64,000 nt of DNA from contig DASZMV010000037.1 of NCBI GenBank assembly GCA_035551675.1, forward strand, positions 197,869 to 261,868, read 5' to 3'. How positions within the stretch are numbered: position 1 is the stretch's first letter; each line of letters starts with the position of its first letter. Origin of the DNA: JAFECT01 sp035551675. Lineage in GTDB: Bacteria > Pseudomonadota > Alphaproteobacteria > Caulobacterales > Caulobacteraceae. Shown here one piece after another: positions 43,011 to 53,103 of this stretch. The position numbers and the translations under genes are program-made. A model generated the notes under the pieces. The model saw only the letters and a program-made list of their open reading frames with translations. It did not search any database and was not told the DNA's origin.

Positions 43011-45728
43011 ATGCGTCGCAGCAAGGCCATGCTGATCTGTTCGTCGAGCGCCGCGGCCGTTCTGGCCATCGGCGTCGCCGCCCCCGCCTACGCGGCGGAT
43101 CCGGCCCCGGCTCCGGGCGACACCGCAGGTACGGTGTCCGAAGTCGTCGTCACCGGCATCAAGGCGTCACTTCAGAAAGCGATCAAGATCAAGCGCGACT
43201 CCGACAACGTGGTCGATGCGATATCGTCCGACGACATCGGCAAGCTGCCAGACAAGAACGTCGCCGACGCGCTGTCGCGACTTCCGGGCATCAACACCGT
43301 GTCCGCCTCGAGCGGCGAGGGCGGCTTCGCGGAAAAGGACCGCGTATCGATTCGCGGGACCAGCCCCAGCCTCACCCAGGTCTTGATCAATGACCACCCA
43401 GTCTCCACCGGCGACTGGTTCATTCTCGATCAGTTCCAGACCGTGGGCCGTTCGGTCAGCTTCACCTTGCTGCCGTCGGAAATCGTCAACACCGCCGCCG
43501 CGTCGAAGACGCAATCGGCCGACATGGTCGAAGGCGGCACCGTCGGCTCGATCGACATTCTGACTCGTGATCCTCTGGCGCTCCACAGCCAGACCACCGT
43601 GGAAATGGAAGCCCAGGGCGAATACGGCTCGCTCGCCGCGAAGTGGAAGCCGCAGGTCAGCGCGCTGCTGGGCTGGAAAAACAGCGACGAGACCTTCGGC
43701 GTCATCGCGCAGGCATTCTATGAAGACAGCGCGCTCCGCCGTGATGGCCAGGAAACGCTTGGCTGGGCGCAGGTTGGAGCGGGCGATGCGACCGGCGCGG
43801 CCATCCCGAGCCTGGTCGGCAAGTGGTATCCGACGCTCATCGGCTCGTCCCTGTTCCAGCAGGAGCGCAAGCGCAAAGGCGGGGACCTAACCTTCCAGTG
43901 GAAGCCGAACGACGAGTGGTCCTTCAAGCTCGACGGCTTCTATTCGAAGCTGAACGCGACCAACTACAACACCAACTACATGTTCTGGGGCTCCAAGGAG
44001 TTCAGCTCGAACGTGCCGACCGCTTACACGGTCAAGGGCGAAACGATCACCGGCGCCAACTTCGCGCTCAATAACCCCAATACGCATGCGCCCGTGGACG
44101 GCGTGGTGGTCGACAACATCTACCGCCCCGACGAATCGTCCAGAACCATGTACGTTAACCTCGACGGCGCCTGGCATCCGTCGAGTCGCCTGAGCATAAA
44201 CTTCCAGGTCGGTTACACCGAAGGCCATGGCGATACACCTTCAGCGCCGTCCTTCGAAGTCGACGGTCTGACCGGCGCGGCCTACAACTACGTCGGCTCC
44301 GTCGCCGCGGTTTCGTTCCCCAACATCAATCCGTCGAGTCCGGCGGGCCTCAACAACGACTGGGCGTGGAACGAAACGTTCAACGAACTCGACAAGGAAA
44401 CCTACGGCAAGATCGACGGCACGTACGATCTGGACGACGGCCCGTTCAAGGCGCTGAAGTTCGGCGTCCGCGCCAACGACCACACCCGTTCCGTGGTGGG
44501 TTGGGACCATGGCTGCTCGATCGGCGCCAACGGTCAGTGCTGGACCGGCGGCGGCGGCCTGCCGTTCAGCGCGGTCGATCCGACCGGCCAGGACTATCCG
44601 TCCAACTTCGCCGACAAGTTCCGTATTCCGGGCTTCCTGTCCAATCCGGCTATCGGCAACACCGGTCTGATCACCAGTGTGATCGTTCCGATTCTGCCGC
44701 CGCGGCCCACGGGTTCGCCGGACCTGTTCTTCTACTGGCCCGGCAGCTTCAAGGTGCAAGAGACGGATCTGGCTGGCTACCTGATGGCTGAGGTCGGCGG
44801 CGATCGCTGGCACGGCAACTTCGGCGTTCGTCTGGTGAGCAGCGATCTGCACAGCTACACCAACGTCCAGTCCGTCGCGGGCGCGCCCGGCGTGATCACG
44901 TCGTCGGCGTTCGGCGACTACACCGTCGACAAGACCAGTCACAACTACTTCGACGCGCTGCCGTCGGTGAACCTGACGTTCGACGTCAAGGACAACCTGC
45001 TGCTGCGCTTTTCAGCCAACGAATCGATCTCGCGTCCGGACTATTCCGCGCTCGCGGGTTCGGTCGCGCTGACCGATCTGACGCTGACCGGCAACGGGGG
45101 CAACCCGAACCTGAAGCCGATCAAGTCCGCGAACTACGATGTGGGCCTGGAATGGTACTACGGCCCGACCTCACTGCTGGCCGGCCACCTGTTCTACATG
45201 GACCTGCAGAACTACGTCGCCTACGGCGTCAGCCAGTCGCCGTACTATTCGATGTTCTACGGGGCGGTGAAGACCTTCAACATTACCTCGCCGATCAACA
45301 CGACTGGCAAGAGCGAAGGCATCGAACTGCAGTGGCAACAGCCGATCGCCTACGGGTTCGGCTTCCAGGCCAACTACACCTATGCGGACGGCACCGACGC
45401 CAACGGCAATCCGCTGGTAGGCGACTCGAAGAACACCGCCAACCTGACGGGCTACTTCGAGAACCACTGGCTGAGCGCGCGAGTGGCCTACACCTATCGC
45501 TCGCACTTCTTCGTGGGCCTCGACCGCTCCTCTGCCGAGAACCAGGACAACACCGGCGAGCTCGACGCCTCGATCAACGTCAATGTGACGCCCAACGTGG
45601 TGATCACGGCGGACGCCCTGAACCTGACCGACCCGCTATTGAAGTACTACGCGCTGGATAAGTCCCAACCGCGCGCGACCTATGACAACGGCCGGACCTT
45701 CTACGTCGGGTTACGCGTCAAGTACTGA
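43011..45728 (+). CDS. TonB-dependent outer-membrane receptor (chitooligosaccharide/GlcNAc locus)
   Basis: 905 aa. Signal peptide (about 1-29, ending AYAADPAP), a TonB box-like segment (TVSEVVVTGIKASLQKAI), plug domain (about 50-190: LPDKNVADALSRLPGI, RVSIRGTSPSLTQVLI) and a long beta-barrel ending in FYVGLRVKY, with the terminal aromatic expected for outer-membrane insertion. It belongs to the large-receptor group used by Caulobacter, xanthomonads and sphingomonads for oligosaccharide uptake. Its place opposite nagR and before a hexosaminidase indicates chito-oligosaccharide import. Confidence 0.92.
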   Translation: MRRSKAMLICSSSAAAVLAIGVAAPAYAADPAPAPGDTAGTVSEVVVTGIKASLQKAIKIKRDSDNVVDAISSDDIGKLPDKNVADALSRLPGINTVSASSGEGGFAEKDRVSIRGTSPSLTQVLINDHPVSTGDWFILDQFQTVGRSVSFTLLPSEIVNTAAASKTQSADMVEGGTVGSIDILTRDPLALHSQTTVEMEAQGEYGSLAAKWKPQVSALLGWKNSDETFGVIAQAFYEDSALRRDGQETLGWAQVGAGDATGAAIPSLVGKWYPTLIGSSLFQQERKRKGGDLTFQWKPNDEWSFKLDGFYSKLNATNYNTNYMFWGSKEFSSNVPTAYTVKGETITGANFALNNPNTHAPVDGVVVDNIYRPDESSRTMYVNLDGAWHPSSRLSINFQVGYTEGHGDTPSAPSFEVDGLTGAAYNYVGSVAAVSFPNINPSSPAGLNNDWAWNETFNELDKETYGKIDGTYDLDDGPFKALKFGVRANDHTRSVVGWDHGCSIGANGQCWTGGGGLPFSAVDPTGQDYPSNFADKFRIPGFLSNPAIGNTGLITSVIVPILPPRPTGSPDLFFYWPGSFKVQETDLAGYLMAEVGGDRWHGNFGVRLVSSDLHSYTNVQSVAGAPGVITSSAFGDYTVDKTSHNYFDALPSVNLTFDVKDNLLLRFSANESISRPDYSALAGSVALTDLTLTGNGGNPNLKPIKSANYDVGLEWYYGPTSLLAGHLFYMDLQNYVAYGVSQSPYYSMFYGAVKTFNITSPINTTGKSEGIELQWQQPIAYGFGFQANYTYADGTDANGNPLVGDSKNTANLTGYFENHWLSARVAYTYRSHFFVGLDRSSAENQDNTGELDASINVNVTPNVVITADALNLTDPLLKYYALDKSQPRATYDNGRTFYVGLRVKY

Positions 45729-45776
45729 TCCGACCGTGGGCGGCGACCGGTCCAGCGCCGCCCGCGATATCAGCTT

Positions 45777-45817
45777 CAGCCGGGGTTCGGGATGCTCTCA
45801 TGCCCTGACCCCGGCTG
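45777..45817 (+). other. Stable hairpin between TonB receptor and hexosaminidase genes
   Basis: Arms CAGCCGGGGTTCGGG (45777-45791) and CCCTGACCCCGGCTG (45803-45817) pair over 15 positions with two mismatches; there is no T run after them. Likely an mRNA-stability or partial-termination element that lets the receptor be made in excess over the downstream genes. Confidence 0.5.
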
Positions 45818-45994
45818 CGGACCTCGCCTCTCCCGATCCCAATCGGGCGCGGGCGGCCTGTCCCCAGGGCGTCCGCTTCGTCGGACTCCGGAATGGATCA
45901 GGCATTGAGTATCTTCCTGAGCACAGCGATGACTTGGGCGGGGCGGTTCGCCGCTCCGCCCCTCTTCGCGCCCAGGCGGAAGGATTGTCGTCCG

Positions 45995-48418
45995 GTGGAT
46001 CGATCTGCGTTTTCAGGGCCGGCCATAGGTCTCATCACGGCCCTGACACTGGCTGCGACGGCCGCCACGGCCGCCTCGCCCTTCGGCGGCCTGTTCTCAG
46101 CGGCTTCCAAAGCTCCCGCCGCGCCGGCCGCGCCCTCGCTGATCCCCCAGCCGGTTTCGATCACCCCTGCCCAGGGCGCCTTCGTCCTGGCGTCGGGCGC
46201 CCACATCCTCGTCCCGCCGAACGATCCCCAGGCGCGCTGGATCGCCCAGTACCTCAGCGACATGCTGAAGCGCACCCGCGGCATCGAATTGAAGATCGGC
46301 GAGGAGAACGGCGAGGTCACAGGTCCCGCCATCCACCTGACTCGCGGACCCGACGCGCCGGTCGGCGACGAGGCCTATCGCCTGGCCGCCGCGCCCGCGG
46401 GAGTCACCGTGCTGGCCGCCAACGACGCAGGCCTGTTCTACGGCGCGGTCACCCTGCTGCAGCTCGCCACCGAGAGCGACGGCCACGCGGGGTCGATCCC
46501 ACTGCCCGCGCTGACCATCGACGACGCGCCGCGTTATCCGTGGCGCGGCCTGCTGCTCGATTCCGTGCGTCACTTCCAGTCGCCGGAGTTCGTGAAGAAG
46601 CTCATCGACGACATGGCGGTGCACAAGCTGAACGTGCTGCACTGGCACCTGACCGACGACCAGGGCTGGCGTCTCGAGATCAAGAAATATCCGCGTTTGA
46701 CCGAGGTCGGCGCCTGGCGCGTGCCGGCTGGCGAGGCCGCGCTGCAGGACATCGACCCCGCAACCAAGAAGCCGCGCCTGTACGGCGGCTTCTACACCCA
46801 GGACCAGGTGAAGGACATCGTCGCCTACGCCGCCCAGCGCCACGTCACCATCGTGCCCGAGATCGACATGCCCGGTCACGCGACCGCGGCCATCGTCGCC
46901 TATCCCTGGCTCGCCTCGACGCCGCATCCGCCGACAGCGGTGCCGTCCGACTGGGGCGTTTATCCGAACCTGTACAATCCCGACACGCCCACCATCGGCT
47001 TCCTGCAGGACGTGCTGACCGAAGTGATCGCCCTTTTCCCCAGCACCTACATTCATGTCGGCGGCGATGAGGCGGTGAAGACGCAATGGAGCGCCGCGCC
47101 GACCATCCAGGCGCAGGTGCAGGCACTCGGTCTCAAGAACGACGACGAACTGCAGTCGTGGATGACCGGCCGCCTCGACGCCTGGCTCGACGCGCACGGA
47201 CGTCGCCTGGTCGGCTGGGACGATATTCTGAAGGGCGGTCTCACGCCGCACGCGACCGTGATGTCCTGGCAAGGTCCCGCCGGCGCCGCGGCGGCGGCGG
47301 CGCAGGATCACGACGCCATCCTCGCGGTCGATCCGACGCTCTATCTCGACCATCGCCAGAACCCGGCGCCCGACCAGCCGCCCGGACGCGGTTCGCTCTT
47401 GACGCTGAAGGATATCGACGCCTTCGATCCGGCGCCCGCGAGCCTCACCGACGAACAGCGCGGCCACATCCTGGGCGTTGAAGGCGCGGTCTGGACCGAG
47501 CACATCCGCACCGAACCGCGGGTGGAGTTCATGACCTTCCCGCGCACCGCCGCCATTGCCGAAATCGGCTGGTCGCCACCGGGGAGCACTGAAACCCTCC
47601 TCGCGCGCATGCCGGCCGAAATGGCGCGCCTGCGCGATCTCGGCGTCAACGCTGCCGATAGCGCCTTCGAGCCGCTGTTGACCTCCGATTTCGACCCCAA
47701 GACCGGCACGGTCGCGGTCACCCTCGCAACCGAAAGCGGGCAGGGAGAGATCCGCTACACCACCGATGGCGCCGAACCGACGCCCCGGTCCCAGCGTTAC
47801 GACGCGCCCTTCGCGGTCAGACTGCCGTCGCGTGTGCGCGCCGCGACCTTCGCCGGCGCCGAACCCCTCTCGCACGCCATCGAACGCCGCTTCGACGCCG
47901 ACACCGTGCGCTCACGCGACAGCCACGAGCTGAAGACCTGCTCCGGCAAGCTCGACCTTTCGCTCGAGGACGACGCGCCGGTGAATGGGCCGCGCGCAGT
48001 GTTCCTGGTCGATATTCAGAACCCGTGTTGGATCTATCCGGGCGCCGAACTCGACGGCGTCGGCGCCATCGATGCGGCGGTGGGGCAGGTCCCGTACAAC
48101 TTCGTCGGCGCCGGCCTCGGTCCTGAGGTGGTCAAGTTCCGCAGCCCCGCCACGCCCGAGGGCGAACTCGAGGTGCGCCTCGACACGTGCGAGGGCCCGC
48201 GCATCGCGGTCCTGCCGCTGAAGCCCGCGGCCGCCAACCTCGCCGTCACCGCCTTGCCGCCGGTCGCCATCGCGCCGGTCGCGGGCAAGCACGATCTCTG
48301 CTTCACCTTCACCCAGCATGCGCTCGATCCGCTCTGGGTGATCAAGACGATCAATCTTCTGCCCGCCAAGGCGCAATCGCGCGGCCTCGGCGGCCTGTTC
48401 GGCGCCGGACCGAAATGA
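45995..48418 (+). CDS. Beta-N-acetylhexosaminidase, GH20
   Basis: About 807 aa. After a signal peptide (SGPAIGLITALTLAATAATA) there is the GH20b domain (LIPQPVSITPAQGAFVL), then the barrel with HWHLTDDQGWRLEIKKYP, EIDMPGHATAAI and the catalytic Asp-Glu in YIHVGGDEAVKTQW. After it comes a chitobiase C-terminal fold (IRYTTDGAEPTPRS). The last 150 residues are a further beta-rich domain without clear identity. I use the GTG at 45995 because AAGGA stands upstream; an ATG at 45893 is in frame. It cuts terminal GlcNAc from chito-oligosaccharides in the periplasm. Confidence 0.9.
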   Translation: MDRSAFSGPAIGLITALTLAATAATAASPFGGLFSAASKAPAAPAAPSLIPQPVSITPAQGAFVLASGAHILVPPNDPQARWIAQYLSDMLKRTRGIELKIGEENGEVTGPAIHLTRGPDAPVGDEAYRLAAAPAGVTVLAANDAGLFYGAVTLLQLATESDGHAGSIPLPALTIDDAPRYPWRGLLLDSVRHFQSPEFVKKLIDDMAVHKLNVLHWHLTDDQGWRLEIKKYPRLTEVGAWRVPAGEAALQDIDPATKKPRLYGGFYTQDQVKDIVAYAAQRHVTIVPEIDMPGHATAAIVAYPWLASTPHPPTAVPSDWGVYPNLYNPDTPTIGFLQDVLTEVIALFPSTYIHVGGDEAVKTQWSAAPTIQAQVQALGLKNDDELQSWMTGRLDAWLDAHGRRLVGWDDILKGGLTPHATVMSWQGPAGAAAAAAQDHDAILAVDPTLYLDHRQNPAPDQPPGRGSLLTLKDIDAFDPAPASLTDEQRGHILGVEGAVWTEHIRTEPRVEFMTFPRTAAIAEIGWSPPGSTETLLARMPAEMARLRDLGVNAADSAFEPLLTSDFDPKTGTVAVTLATESGQGEIRYTTDGAEPTPRSQRYDAPFAVRLPSRVRAATFAGAEPLSHAIERRFDADTVRSRDSHELKTCSGKLDLSLEDDAPVNGPRAVFLVDIQNPCWIYPGAELDGVGAIDAAVGQVPYNFVGAGLGPEVVKFRSPATPEGELEVRLDTCEGPRIAVLPLKPAAANLAVTALPPVAIAPVAGKHDLCFTFTQHALDPLWVIKTINLLPAKAQSRGLGGLFGAGPK

Positions 48419-48440
48419 CATGCACGACAAGAGGCCGCCC

Positions 48441-50945
48441 GTGTCCGAACTGACCCTGATTTCGCCGCTGGCGGGCTGGGTCGCGCCGCTGGACGAGGCG
48501 CCCGATCCGGTCTTCGCCGAACGCATGATGGGTGACGGGGTGCTGATCGACCCGACCAGCTCGACCCTCTGCGCGCCATGCGACGGCGAGGTGGTGTCGG
48601 TGCATCACACCCGCCACGCGGTGACCCTCCGCGCCACCGGCGGGGCCGAAATCCTCATGCATATCGGTCTTGAGACCGTCGCGCTGAAGGGCGAGGGCTT
48701 CACCGTGCACGTGCAGGACGGCCAGGCGGTGCGCGCCGGCGATCCGCTGATCGGCTTCGACCTCGACTATCTGGCGCTGCACGCCGCCAGCCTGGTCACC
48801 CCGATCATTCTCGCCAACAGCGACAGCTTCGCGATCACGCGCCGTGCCGAGGGTGCGGTGGAGACGGGCCGCTTCCTGATGGCGATCGCGCCTCGCGCCG
48901 CCGTGGCGCCCACGAACCAGGCGTCGGACGAAACCGCATCGCGCCCCGCGCGCCTCGCCCTCGCCCACGGCCTGCACGCACGACCCGCCGCCTCGGTCGC
49001 CGCCTGCGCCAAGCGCTTTTCCTCCGAAGTCAGCCTGAGCGCCCACGGCCGCAAGGCCAACGCCAAGAGCGTCGTGTCGCTTATGGCCTTCGGCGCCCGC
49101 GACGGCGACGCGCTGGAGGTGCTCGCACGCGGCGCCGATGCGCAGGCCGCCGCGCAGGGCGTCGCCGATCACATCGCCGGCCTCGTCGAAACCGCGCCCG
49201 CGATCGCCGCGCCGACGCAACGCCTGGCGCCGAAGCGCGACGCCGATCCGAAACTGATCTCGGGCGTCACCGCCTCGCCGGGTCTCGCGGTCGGAATCGC
49301 CGTGCGCTTCATCGCGCCGGACATCGAGGTCCCCGAACGCGGCGCCGGCGTCGTGCAGGAAAGCGCCGAACTCGCGCGCGCTCGCGGCGCCGTGCGCGAC
49401 GATCTGGAAAAGGCCGCGACCGGCGGCGAGCGCCATCGCCGTTCCATCCTGGCCGCGCACATCGCGCTGCTGGACGATCCCGAGCTGCTCGACGCGGCGC
49501 AGACGGCCCTGGCCGAAGGCAGGAGCGCGGGCGCGGCGTGGCGATACGCGGTGCGCGCGCAGATCGCCATCCTGAAGGCGCTCGACGATGCGCGCATGGC
49601 CGAACGCGCCGCCGACCTCGCCGATCTCGAGCGCCAGGTGTTGCTCGCGCTCGTCGGTGAAGACGCCGCGCCCGCGCCAACGCTGCCCGAGGGCGCGATC
49701 CTGATCGCCGACGAACTCCTGCCGTCGCAACTGGTCGCGCTCGACGCTTCGAAGCTCGCGGGCTTCTGCCTCGCCGGCGGCGGTCCGACCTCGCACGTGG
49801 CCATCATCGCCGCCTCGATGGACATTCCCGCCGTCGTCGCGGCCGGCGAGCGCGTATTGGATGTGGCGGAAGGAACGCCGGTGATCCTCGACGCGGATCA
49901 GGCCCGCCTGCACGTCGCACCCGAAGCGTGGGAGACGGACGCCATCAAGACCGCGCTCGCCGCGCGTAAACAACGCCAGGGCGCCGCGCGCAAGGCCGCG
50001 CGCGAACTCTGCACCACCGCCGATGGCAAGCGCATCGAAGTCTTTTCTAACCTGGGCGCCGTCAGTGAAGCCGCCGCCGCGGTCGAGGCCGGCGCCGAGG
50101 GATGCGGCCTGCTGCGCACCGAATTTCTTTTCCTCGAACGCGACACGGCGCCCGACGAAGCCGAGCAGAAGCGCGCCTACCAGGCCATCGCCGATGCGCT
50201 CGGCGGCCGGCACCTGATCGTGCGCACGCTCGACATCGGCGGCGACAAGCCCGTCGCCTATCTGCCGCTGCCCTACGAAGACAATCCCGCGCTCGGCCTG
50301 CGCGGCGTGCGCACCAGCCTGTGGCGGCCCGACCTGATGCGCGAGCAACTGCGCGCCATCCTCGGCGTCGAGCCCGCCGGCCAGTGTTCGATCATGCTGC
50401 CGATGATCGCCCAGGTCTCGGAGCTGAAGGCGGTGCGCGCCGTCGTCGACGAGATCGCGCGCGAGCTTGGACGTAACGACCCGGTCAAACTCGGCGTAAT
50501 GGTGGAAACCCCCGCCTGCGCCGTGCTCGCCGATCAGATCGGGCAGGAGGCCGACTTCTTTTCCATCGGCACCAACGACCTCACCCAGTACGCGCTCGCC
50601 ATGGACCGCGGCAGTCCGCAACTGGCCGCCCAGCTCGATGCGCTCCATCCGGCTGTGTTGCGCCTGATCGGCCAGGCGGTCGAGGGCGCGTCGAAGCACG
50701 GCCGCTGGGTCGGGGTCTGCGGCGGCCTCGCGTCGGATCCGATCGCAGCGCCGATCCTGATCGGCCTCGGCGTCACCGAACTATCCGCAACGCCCAATCG
50801 CATTCCCGACCTGAAGGCGCTGATCCGCCAGGTCACGCTCGCCGACTGCCGCAAGGCTGCAGTCGAAGCTCTCACCCTTACGTCCGCCGCCGAGGTGCGC
50901 GCCCTGGTCTTGCAGACCTGGCCCGCGCTCAGCGCCCGCGAATAG
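48441..50945 (+). CDS. nagF: PTS multidomain protein EIIA(Glc)-HPr-EI (NagF-like)
   Basis: About 834 aa, three phosphoryl carriers in one chain. EIIA (about 1-150) has its active histidine in ILMHIGLETVALKGEG. HPr (about 165-250) has GLHARPAASVAACAKRF. Enzyme I (about 265-834) has the active histidine in GGGPTSHVAIIAASMDIPA, plus GLLRTEFLFLERD and FFSIGTNDLTQYALAMDR. It passes phosphate from PEP to NagE. The GTG at 48441 is preferred (AGAGG seven bases before); an ATG at 48420 lies directly behind the hexosaminidase stop. No separate ptsH/ptsI is needed for this system. Confidence 0.93.
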   Translation: MSELTLISPLAGWVAPLDEAPDPVFAERMMGDGVLIDPTSSTLCAPCDGEVVSVHHTRHAVTLRATGGAEILMHIGLETVALKGEGFTVHVQDGQAVRAGDPLIGFDLDYLALHAASLVTPIILANSDSFAITRRAEGAVETGRFLMAIAPRAAVAPTNQASDETASRPARLALAHGLHARPAASVAACAKRFSSEVSLSAHGRKANAKSVVSLMAFGARDGDALEVLARGADAQAAAQGVADHIAGLVETAPAIAAPTQRLAPKRDADPKLISGVTASPGLAVGIAVRFIAPDIEVPERGAGVVQESAELARARGAVRDDLEKAATGGERHRRSILAAHIALLDDPELLDAAQTALAEGRSAGAAWRYAVRAQIAILKALDDARMAERAADLADLERQVLLALVGEDAAPAPTLPEGAILIADELLPSQLVALDASKLAGFCLAGGGPTSHVAIIAASMDIPAVVAAGERVLDVAEGTPVILDADQARLHVAPEAWETDAIKTALAARKQRQGAARKAARELCTTADGKRIEVFSNLGAVSEAAAAVEAGAEGCGLLRTEFLFLERDTAPDEAEQKRAYQAIADALGGRHLIVRTLDIGGDKPVAYLPLPYEDNPALGLRGVRTSLWRPDLMREQLRAILGVEPAGQCSIMLPMIAQVSELKAVRAVVDEIARELGRNDPVKLGVMVETPACAVLADQIGQEADFFSIGTNDLTQYALAMDRGSPQLAAQLDALHPAVLRLIGQAVEGASKHGRWVGVCGGLASDPIAAPILIGLGVTELSATPNRIPDLKALIRQVTLADCRKAAVEALTLTSAAEVRALVLQTWPALSARE

Positions 50946-50954
50946 GAGTCCCGC

Positions 50955-52757
50955 ATGCTCGCGAACCTGCAGAGACTGGGACGGGCCCTGATGCTCCCCG
51001 TCGCCGTGCTTCCGGTCGCCGGCCTGCTGCTGCGCCTGGGGCAGGGCGACCTCTGGACGTGGCTGCACCTGTATGCAGGCCTCGCACCGAACAATCCGTT
51101 CGAGCACGACGTAGTACCGTTCATCGGCGCCTGCGCCGACGCCATCTTTTCGCATCTCGGTTTGCTGTTTGGCATCGGTGTGGCGGTCGGTTTCGCCAAG
51201 GAGAACCATGGCGCGGCAGGCCTCGCAGGGGTCGTCTGCTACCTCGTCGCCACTTCCGGCGCCGCAGCGGTCATCCAGGCGCCGCCTGACGTCGTCGCGG
51301 GTCTTCCTGACAAACTCGCCAAGTTGGCGTCCGCCGACTACGCCAACAGCGCGGTCGCCCACTTCAGCGTCCCGTGCGGCATCCTCTCGGGTCTCGCAGG
51401 GGGTTTGCTCTACAACCGCTTCTACGACATCAAGCTTCCCGACTATCTCGCCTTCTTCGGCGGGCGCCGCTTCGTGCCGATCGTCAGCGGTCTCGCGGGC
51501 CTGTTGCTTGGGGGTCTGTTCGGCTGGGGCTGGCCTGTGCTGTCGAGCGGCCTCGACGGGCTGACCCATGCGGTGGTCGCGTCCGGCGACACCGGTCTCT
51601 TCATCTTCGGCGTTCTGAACCGCCTGCTGCTGGTGACCGGCCTGCACCACGTGCTCAACAACGTCGCCTGGTTCGTGATCGGCGACTTCCACGGTAAGAC
51701 CGGTGACCTGAACCGCTTCTTCGCGGGCGATCCGACCGCCGGGGTGTTCATGACCGGCTTCTTCCCGGTGATGATGTTCGGCCTGCCCGCCGCCTGCTTC
51801 GCCATGTATCGCGCCGCGCCCAGGGAGCGCCGCAAGGAAGTCGGCGGCATGCTGACCTCCATGGCGCTGACCTCGTTCCTGACCGGGGTGACCGAGCCGA
51901 TCGAGTTCAGCTTCATGTTCCTGGCCCCCTTGCTCTACGCGCTGCACGCGGTGCTGACCGGGATCGCCATGGTGGTCATGCACCTGCTGCACGTGCGGCT
52001 CGGCTTCAGCTTCTCGGCGGGCCTGTTCGATTTCGTGCTGAACTACAACAAGGGCAGCAAGGTCTGGATGATCATCCCGATCGGGCTGATCTATGCGGTG
52101 GTCTATTATGCCGTGTTCAGCTTCGCGATCCGCCGCTTCGGTCTGAAGACGCCCGGCCGTGACGACGCGCCCGCGCCGGCGGAGATCGCGGCATCGAGCG
52201 GCGGTGGCCGGATCGACGGCCTGATCGCGGCGCTGGGCGGCGCCGTCAACCTGAAGTCGGTCGACGCCTGCACCACGCGCCTGCGCCTCGAGGTCGCCAA
52301 CAGCCACGCCGTCGACGAAGCGGCGCTGAAGGCCTTCGGCTCGCGCGGCCTCATCCGCCCGTCGGCGACGACGGTGCAGGTGGTGCTAGGCCCCACCGCG
52401 GACCAGACCGCCGGCGACATCCGCGCCCGGCTCGCGACCCTGGAAATCGAACCGGCGCTGCCGACCAGGGCGGCGGCGCAAACCGCGCCCGTCGCAAAAT
52501 CCGCGCCCGCCGCCGATCCGAAGCTCGCCGCAGGCCTCCTGGCCGCACTCGGCGGCGCGTCGAATGTCACCGGGGTGCAGGCGAGGGCGGGGCGCGTTCG
52601 GGTCGAGGTGGCGGACGACAAGGCCGTCGATGAAGCCCAGGCGCGCCAAGCCGGCGCGCGCGGCGTCGCGCGTCCCGCGTCGCAGGTGGTGCATCTGATC
52701 GTGGGGCCGGCGGCCGAGGGCCTTGCGGGCGTTCTGGCCGGCCTTGTGCGCGCCTAA
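50955..52757 (+). CDS. nagE: PTS GlcNAc-specific EIICB, with an extra degenerate EIIB domain
   Basis: 600 aa. EIIC membrane domain (about 1-395; LGRALMLPVAVLPVAGLLLR, HHVLNNVAWF, GVTEPIEFSFMFLAPLLY), then EIIB with the phosphorylated cysteine Cys439 (SVDACTTRLRLEV). After a linker of Ala/Pro there is a second EIIB-like domain (about 515-600) in which Arg544 replaces the cysteine (VQARAGRVRVEV). It imports and phosphorylates GlcNAc. Starts nine bases after nagF; the stop overlaps a convergent small gene. Confidence 0.93.
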   Translation: MLANLQRLGRALMLPVAVLPVAGLLLRLGQGDLWTWLHLYAGLAPNNPFEHDVVPFIGACADAIFSHLGLLFGIGVAVGFAKENHGAAGLAGVVCYLVATSGAAAVIQAPPDVVAGLPDKLAKLASADYANSAVAHFSVPCGILSGLAGGLLYNRFYDIKLPDYLAFFGGRRFVPIVSGLAGLLLGGLFGWGWPVLSSGLDGLTHAVVASGDTGLFIFGVLNRLLLVTGLHHVLNNVAWFVIGDFHGKTGDLNRFFAGDPTAGVFMTGFFPVMMFGLPAACFAMYRAAPRERRKEVGGMLTSMALTSFLTGVTEPIEFSFMFLAPLLYALHAVLTGIAMVVMHLLHVRLGFSFSAGLFDFVLNYNKGSKVWMIIPIGLIYAVVYYAVFSFAIRRFGLKTPGRDDAPAPAEIAASSGGGRIDGLIAALGGAVNLKSVDACTTRLRLEVANSHAVDEAALKAFGSRGLIRPSATTVQVVLGPTADQTAGDIRARLATLEIEPALPTRAAAQTAPVAKSAPAADPKLAAGLLAALGGASNVTGVQARAGRVRVEVADDKAVDEAQARQAGARGVARPASQVVHLIVGPAAEGLAGVLAGLVRA

Positions 52758-52996
52758 GACGCCGGCTTGGCCGCCGAGGCGTCTTTGCTGAAGCGCTTGA
52801 ACAGCTCGCGCGCGATGGTCTCGTAGGTGATCTCGCCGGCCTGTTTGCGCGCGGCGGCCATGACGCTGCGGATCGCGTCCGCCGAGGCGGTCATCCGGGT
52901 GGTCTCGTCCTCGAAGGGAATAAGAACGCGGCGCATTTCGGCGACGCTGCGGACGTCTATGCGGTGCGATGCACCGATAAAGGCGGGCTCCAGCAT
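52754..52996 (-). CDS. Small hypothetical protein
   Basis: 80 aa, helical, with many Arg and Ala; the middle (FEDETTRMTASADAIRSVMA) and the C-terminus (ITYETIARELFKRFSKD) could form amphipathic helices. The ATG at 52996 is backed by AGGAGG four bases upstream; the frame stays open further upstream without a good start. Not recognised. It is convergent with nagE and lies downstream of kdpE on the same strand. Confidence 0.55.
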   Translation of the reverse strand: MLEPAFIGASHRIDVRSVAEMRRVLIPFEDETTRMTASADAIRSVMAAARKQAGEITYETIARELFKRFSKDASAAKPAS

Positions 52997-53103
52997 CGGG
53001 CCTCCTGCCGGCGCCCCCGCGCCGCTCTTCAGCCGTATCAAAGAGATAATAACAGATTCTTTTTGGAATGTCTCCGGAGCCGACTTGCGCGGCGACGAAC
53101 GCC

